DNA of 34,801 nucleotides from an uncultured Pseudomonadota bacterium (GTDB taxonomy: Bacteria; Pseudomonadota; Gammaproteobacteria; Burkholderiales; Burkholderiaceae). Below are positions 33,528-34,801 of this stretch, piece after piece. The DNA lies in the NCBI GenBank assembly GCA_946480245.1, contig CAMLIZ010000036.1, positions 1-34,801 on the forward strand, in the 5' to 3' direction. Made by a program: the position numbers and the translations under genes. Below the pieces are notes generated by a model, which was not told where the DNA came from, did no database searches, and saw only the letters and a list, made by a program, of their open reading frames with translations. Numbering within the stretch: the first letter of the stretch is position 1; every line of letters starts with the position of its first letter.

Positions 33528-34373
33528 ATGTCGATGACCATCAACACCAACATCTCGTCGCTGAACGCGCAGCGCAACCTGAACATGTCGCAGGATTCGC
33601 TACGTACCGCGATGCAGCGCCTGTCCTCGGGCTTGCGCGTCAACAGCGCCAAGGACGACGCTGCCGGCCTGTCGATCGCCGAACGCATGAACGCCCAGGT
33701 GCGCGGCATGAACGTGGCCATCCGCAACGCCAACGACGGCATCTCGCTGTCGCAGACCGCCGAAGGCGCGCTGTCCCAGGTGGGCGACTCGCTGCAGCGC
33801 ATGCGCGAGCTGGCCGTGCAGGCCCGCAACGCCACCAACTCCAGCTCAGACAAGGACTCCCTGAACAAGGAGTTCGCGCAGCTGCAGTCGGAAATCACCC
33901 GAGTGCTCGGCGGCACCTCGTTCAACGGCAAGAAGATCCTCGGTACCGACGCCGGCGCGCTGAAGTTCCAGGTCGGCGCCAACACCACCACCAACGACCA
34001 GGTGACGGTGACCACCTCGGACATGACCGCCGACACCAAGATCACTGCGGTCACCGTGTCCACCGCCGTGATCGACAGCACCGCAAGCGATGGCGCGATC
34101 GGCACCGTGATCGACAACATCGACAAGGCGATCGATGACGTGAACGACACGCGCGCCACCTTCGGCGCCACCCAGAACCGCTTCAACTCCATCATCGCCA
34201 ACCTGCAGCAAGGCGTGGAGAACCAGTCCGCTGCGCGCAGCCGCATCATGGATTCGGACTTCGCACAAGAGACCGCCAATCTCAGCCGCGCCCAGATCCT
34301 GCAGCAGGCCGGCACCGCCATGGTCGCCCAGGCCAACCAGCTGCCCCAGCAGGTGCTGCAGTTGCTTCGATGA
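33528..34373 (+). CDS. fliC: flagellin FliC
   Basis: 281 residues, a short flagellin with D0/D1 helices and almost no outer D2/D3 domain. N-terminus TINTNISSLNAQRNLN, RLSSGLRVNSAKDDAAGLSIAERM; C-terminus ARSRIMDSDFAQETANLSRAQILQQAG and the terminal QVLQLLR. The central exposed segment 152-187 is rich in Thr and Ser (about 16 of 36), giving likely O-glycosylation sites. AGGAG seven bases before the ATG fixes the start. It has its own sigma-28 promoter and terminator, and a second flagellin gene follows. Confidence 0.97.
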   Translation: MSMTINTNISSLNAQRNLNMSQDSLRTAMQRLSSGLRVNSAKDDAAGLSIAERMNAQVRGMNVAIRNANDGISLSQTAEGALSQVGDSLQRMRELAVQARNATNSSSDKDSLNKEFAQLQSEITRVLGGTSFNGKKILGTDAGALKFQVGANTTTNDQVTVTTSDMTADTKITAVTVSTAVIDSTASDGAIGTVIDNIDKAIDDVNDTRATFGATQNRFNSIIANLQQGVENQSAARSRIMDSDFAQETANLSRAQILQQAGTAMVAQANQLPQQVLQLLR

Positions 34374-34434
34374 GCCTACTGGCTCGGGCCCGGCCGCGCC
34401 CAGCGCGCCGGGCAGCGCCTCCCCGGCGCATTAA

Positions 34435-34458
34435 GACACCCGCCTTCGAGCGGGTGTC
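34435..34458 (+). terminator. intrinsic terminator after fliC
   Basis: GACACCCGC (34435-34443) pairs perfectly with GCGGGTGTC (34450-34458) around CTTCGA. It is 61 bases after the fliC stop; the downstream T-run is short (CGCGTTTCT). The stable stem argues that fliC is monocistronic. Confidence 0.7.
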
Positions 34459-34496
34459 CGCGTTTCTGGCGCTGTGAAAAAGGGCGCTTGACAGAC

Positions 34497-34523
34497 TCAA
34501 GTCGGGCGCTCGTTCGCCCGATA
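34497..34523 (+). promoter_or_regulatory. sigma-28-like promoter for the second flagellin
   Basis: TCAA (34497-34500) then, after 15 bases, GCCCGATA (34516-34523), an imperfect match to GCCGATAA. The position relative to the gene (about 225 bases upstream) mirrors that of fliC. Confidence 0.55.
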
Positions 34524-34749
34524 TATGCACCATCGGGTCTGCAGCAGGGACCCGGGGTCCGGTTAGCCGGCCGAACGAGCGCAGATGCCATTGACCGGCA
34601 CTGCGGTCCCAAGCGGTTGACTAGCGTCGGGCGGAGCCAGCGGCATGACACCGCAGGCTCGAATGGCAGGCCGAAAGCGCACGGGCGCGCCGGCCGCTTG
34701 AAGCGCCCGGCGCTGTTGCCGGGAGTCAACCGAAAGGAAAGGAAGCATC

Positions 34750-34801
34750 ATGTCGATGACCATCAACACCAACATCTCGTCGCTGAACGCGCAGCGCAAC
34801 C
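34750..34801 (+). CDS. fliC: second flagellin gene, first 17 codons only
   Basis: ATG at 34750 with AGGAAG just upstream. The 52 bases present are identical to the first 52 bases of the complete fliC, and encode MSMTINTNISSLNAQRN. The rest lies beyond the window. It is therefore a tandem flagellin paralog; whether it is full-length cannot be seen. Confidence 0.9.
   Translation, partial: MSMTINTNISSLNAQRN

Larger units (their letters stand above)
34374..34749. promoter_or_regulatory. 376-bp region between the two flagellin genes
   Basis: It holds the fliC terminator (34435-34458), a weaker sigma-28-like promoter (34497-34523) and a predicted leader of about 220 bases for the second flagellin. 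The leader has a 9-base perfect inverted repeat, CGGTTGACT at 34614-34622 and AGTCAACCG at 34724-34732, ending just upstream of the purine-rich ribosome-binding site. No other coding potential stands out. Confidence 0.55.

Noticed and set aside
1..34801. Mobile elements, tRNA/rRNA genes and CRISPR arrays
   Set aside because: No transposase, integrase, regularly spaced repeats, cloverleaf or rRNA-like sequence was seen in reading either strand.

Overview
The window is very GC-rich, densely coded and has no mobile element, CRISPR array or RNA gene that I can recognise. The gene set (FlhDC master regulator, MotAB-CheY-CheZ, a pyrophosphate-type phosphofructokinase, many glutathione transferases) suggests a motile betaproteobacterium of the Burkholderiales (Rubrivivax/Leptothrix/Methylibium-like). 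This is inferred from gene content and protein style, not from a marker gene.

Positions 1-15,200 are ordinary chromosomal housekeeping and accessory genes in short units: an alpha/beta-hydrolase plus phosphoribosyltransferase pair; a GAF hybrid histidine kinase; an OmpA-like lipoprotein; a phosphofructokinase; a glutathione S-transferase coupled to a CHRD protein; an XRE regulator followed by a molybdopterin oxidoreductase; a small secreted protein; AcuI; an orphan glycosyltransferase-like protein; a DHA2-type MFS exporter; a second GST; and a saccharopine-dehydrogenase-like reductase divergent from a TetR regulator across a 58-bp gap carrying duplicated operators.

Positions 15,216-19,320 hold a leftward flagellar block: flhD-flhC, a clear terminator, then motA-motB-cheY-cheZ behind its own sigma-28-type promoter. 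The 329-bp region upstream of flhD carries a CRP-like dyad and phased CGTGACCG repeats.

Positions 19,650-34,801 look like a flagellin glycosylation island. A rightward unit (methyltransferase, hexapeptide acyltransferase, beta-propeller glycosidase-like protein, GNAT/FemAB-like acyltransferase, FdtA sugar ketoisomerase, DegT-type sugar aminotransferase) meets a leftward unit (GT41 O-GlcNAc-transferase-like protein with TPRs, GT2-TPR, GT-methyltransferase fusion, methyltransferase-GT fusion, GT2, PhyH dioxygenase, FkbM methyltransferase) tail to tail with a 70-bp coding overlap. Immediately beyond the GT41 gene lie two tandem flagellin genes: a complete fliC with sigma-28 promoter and terminator, and the first 52 bases of a second copy. 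My model is that the island makes and acylates a 3-amino-3,6-dideoxyhexose, builds a methylated and possibly hydroxylated glycan, and attaches it to Ser/Thr of flagellin through the GT41 enzyme. The enzyme families are supported by sequence; the combined pathway and its acceptor are inference.
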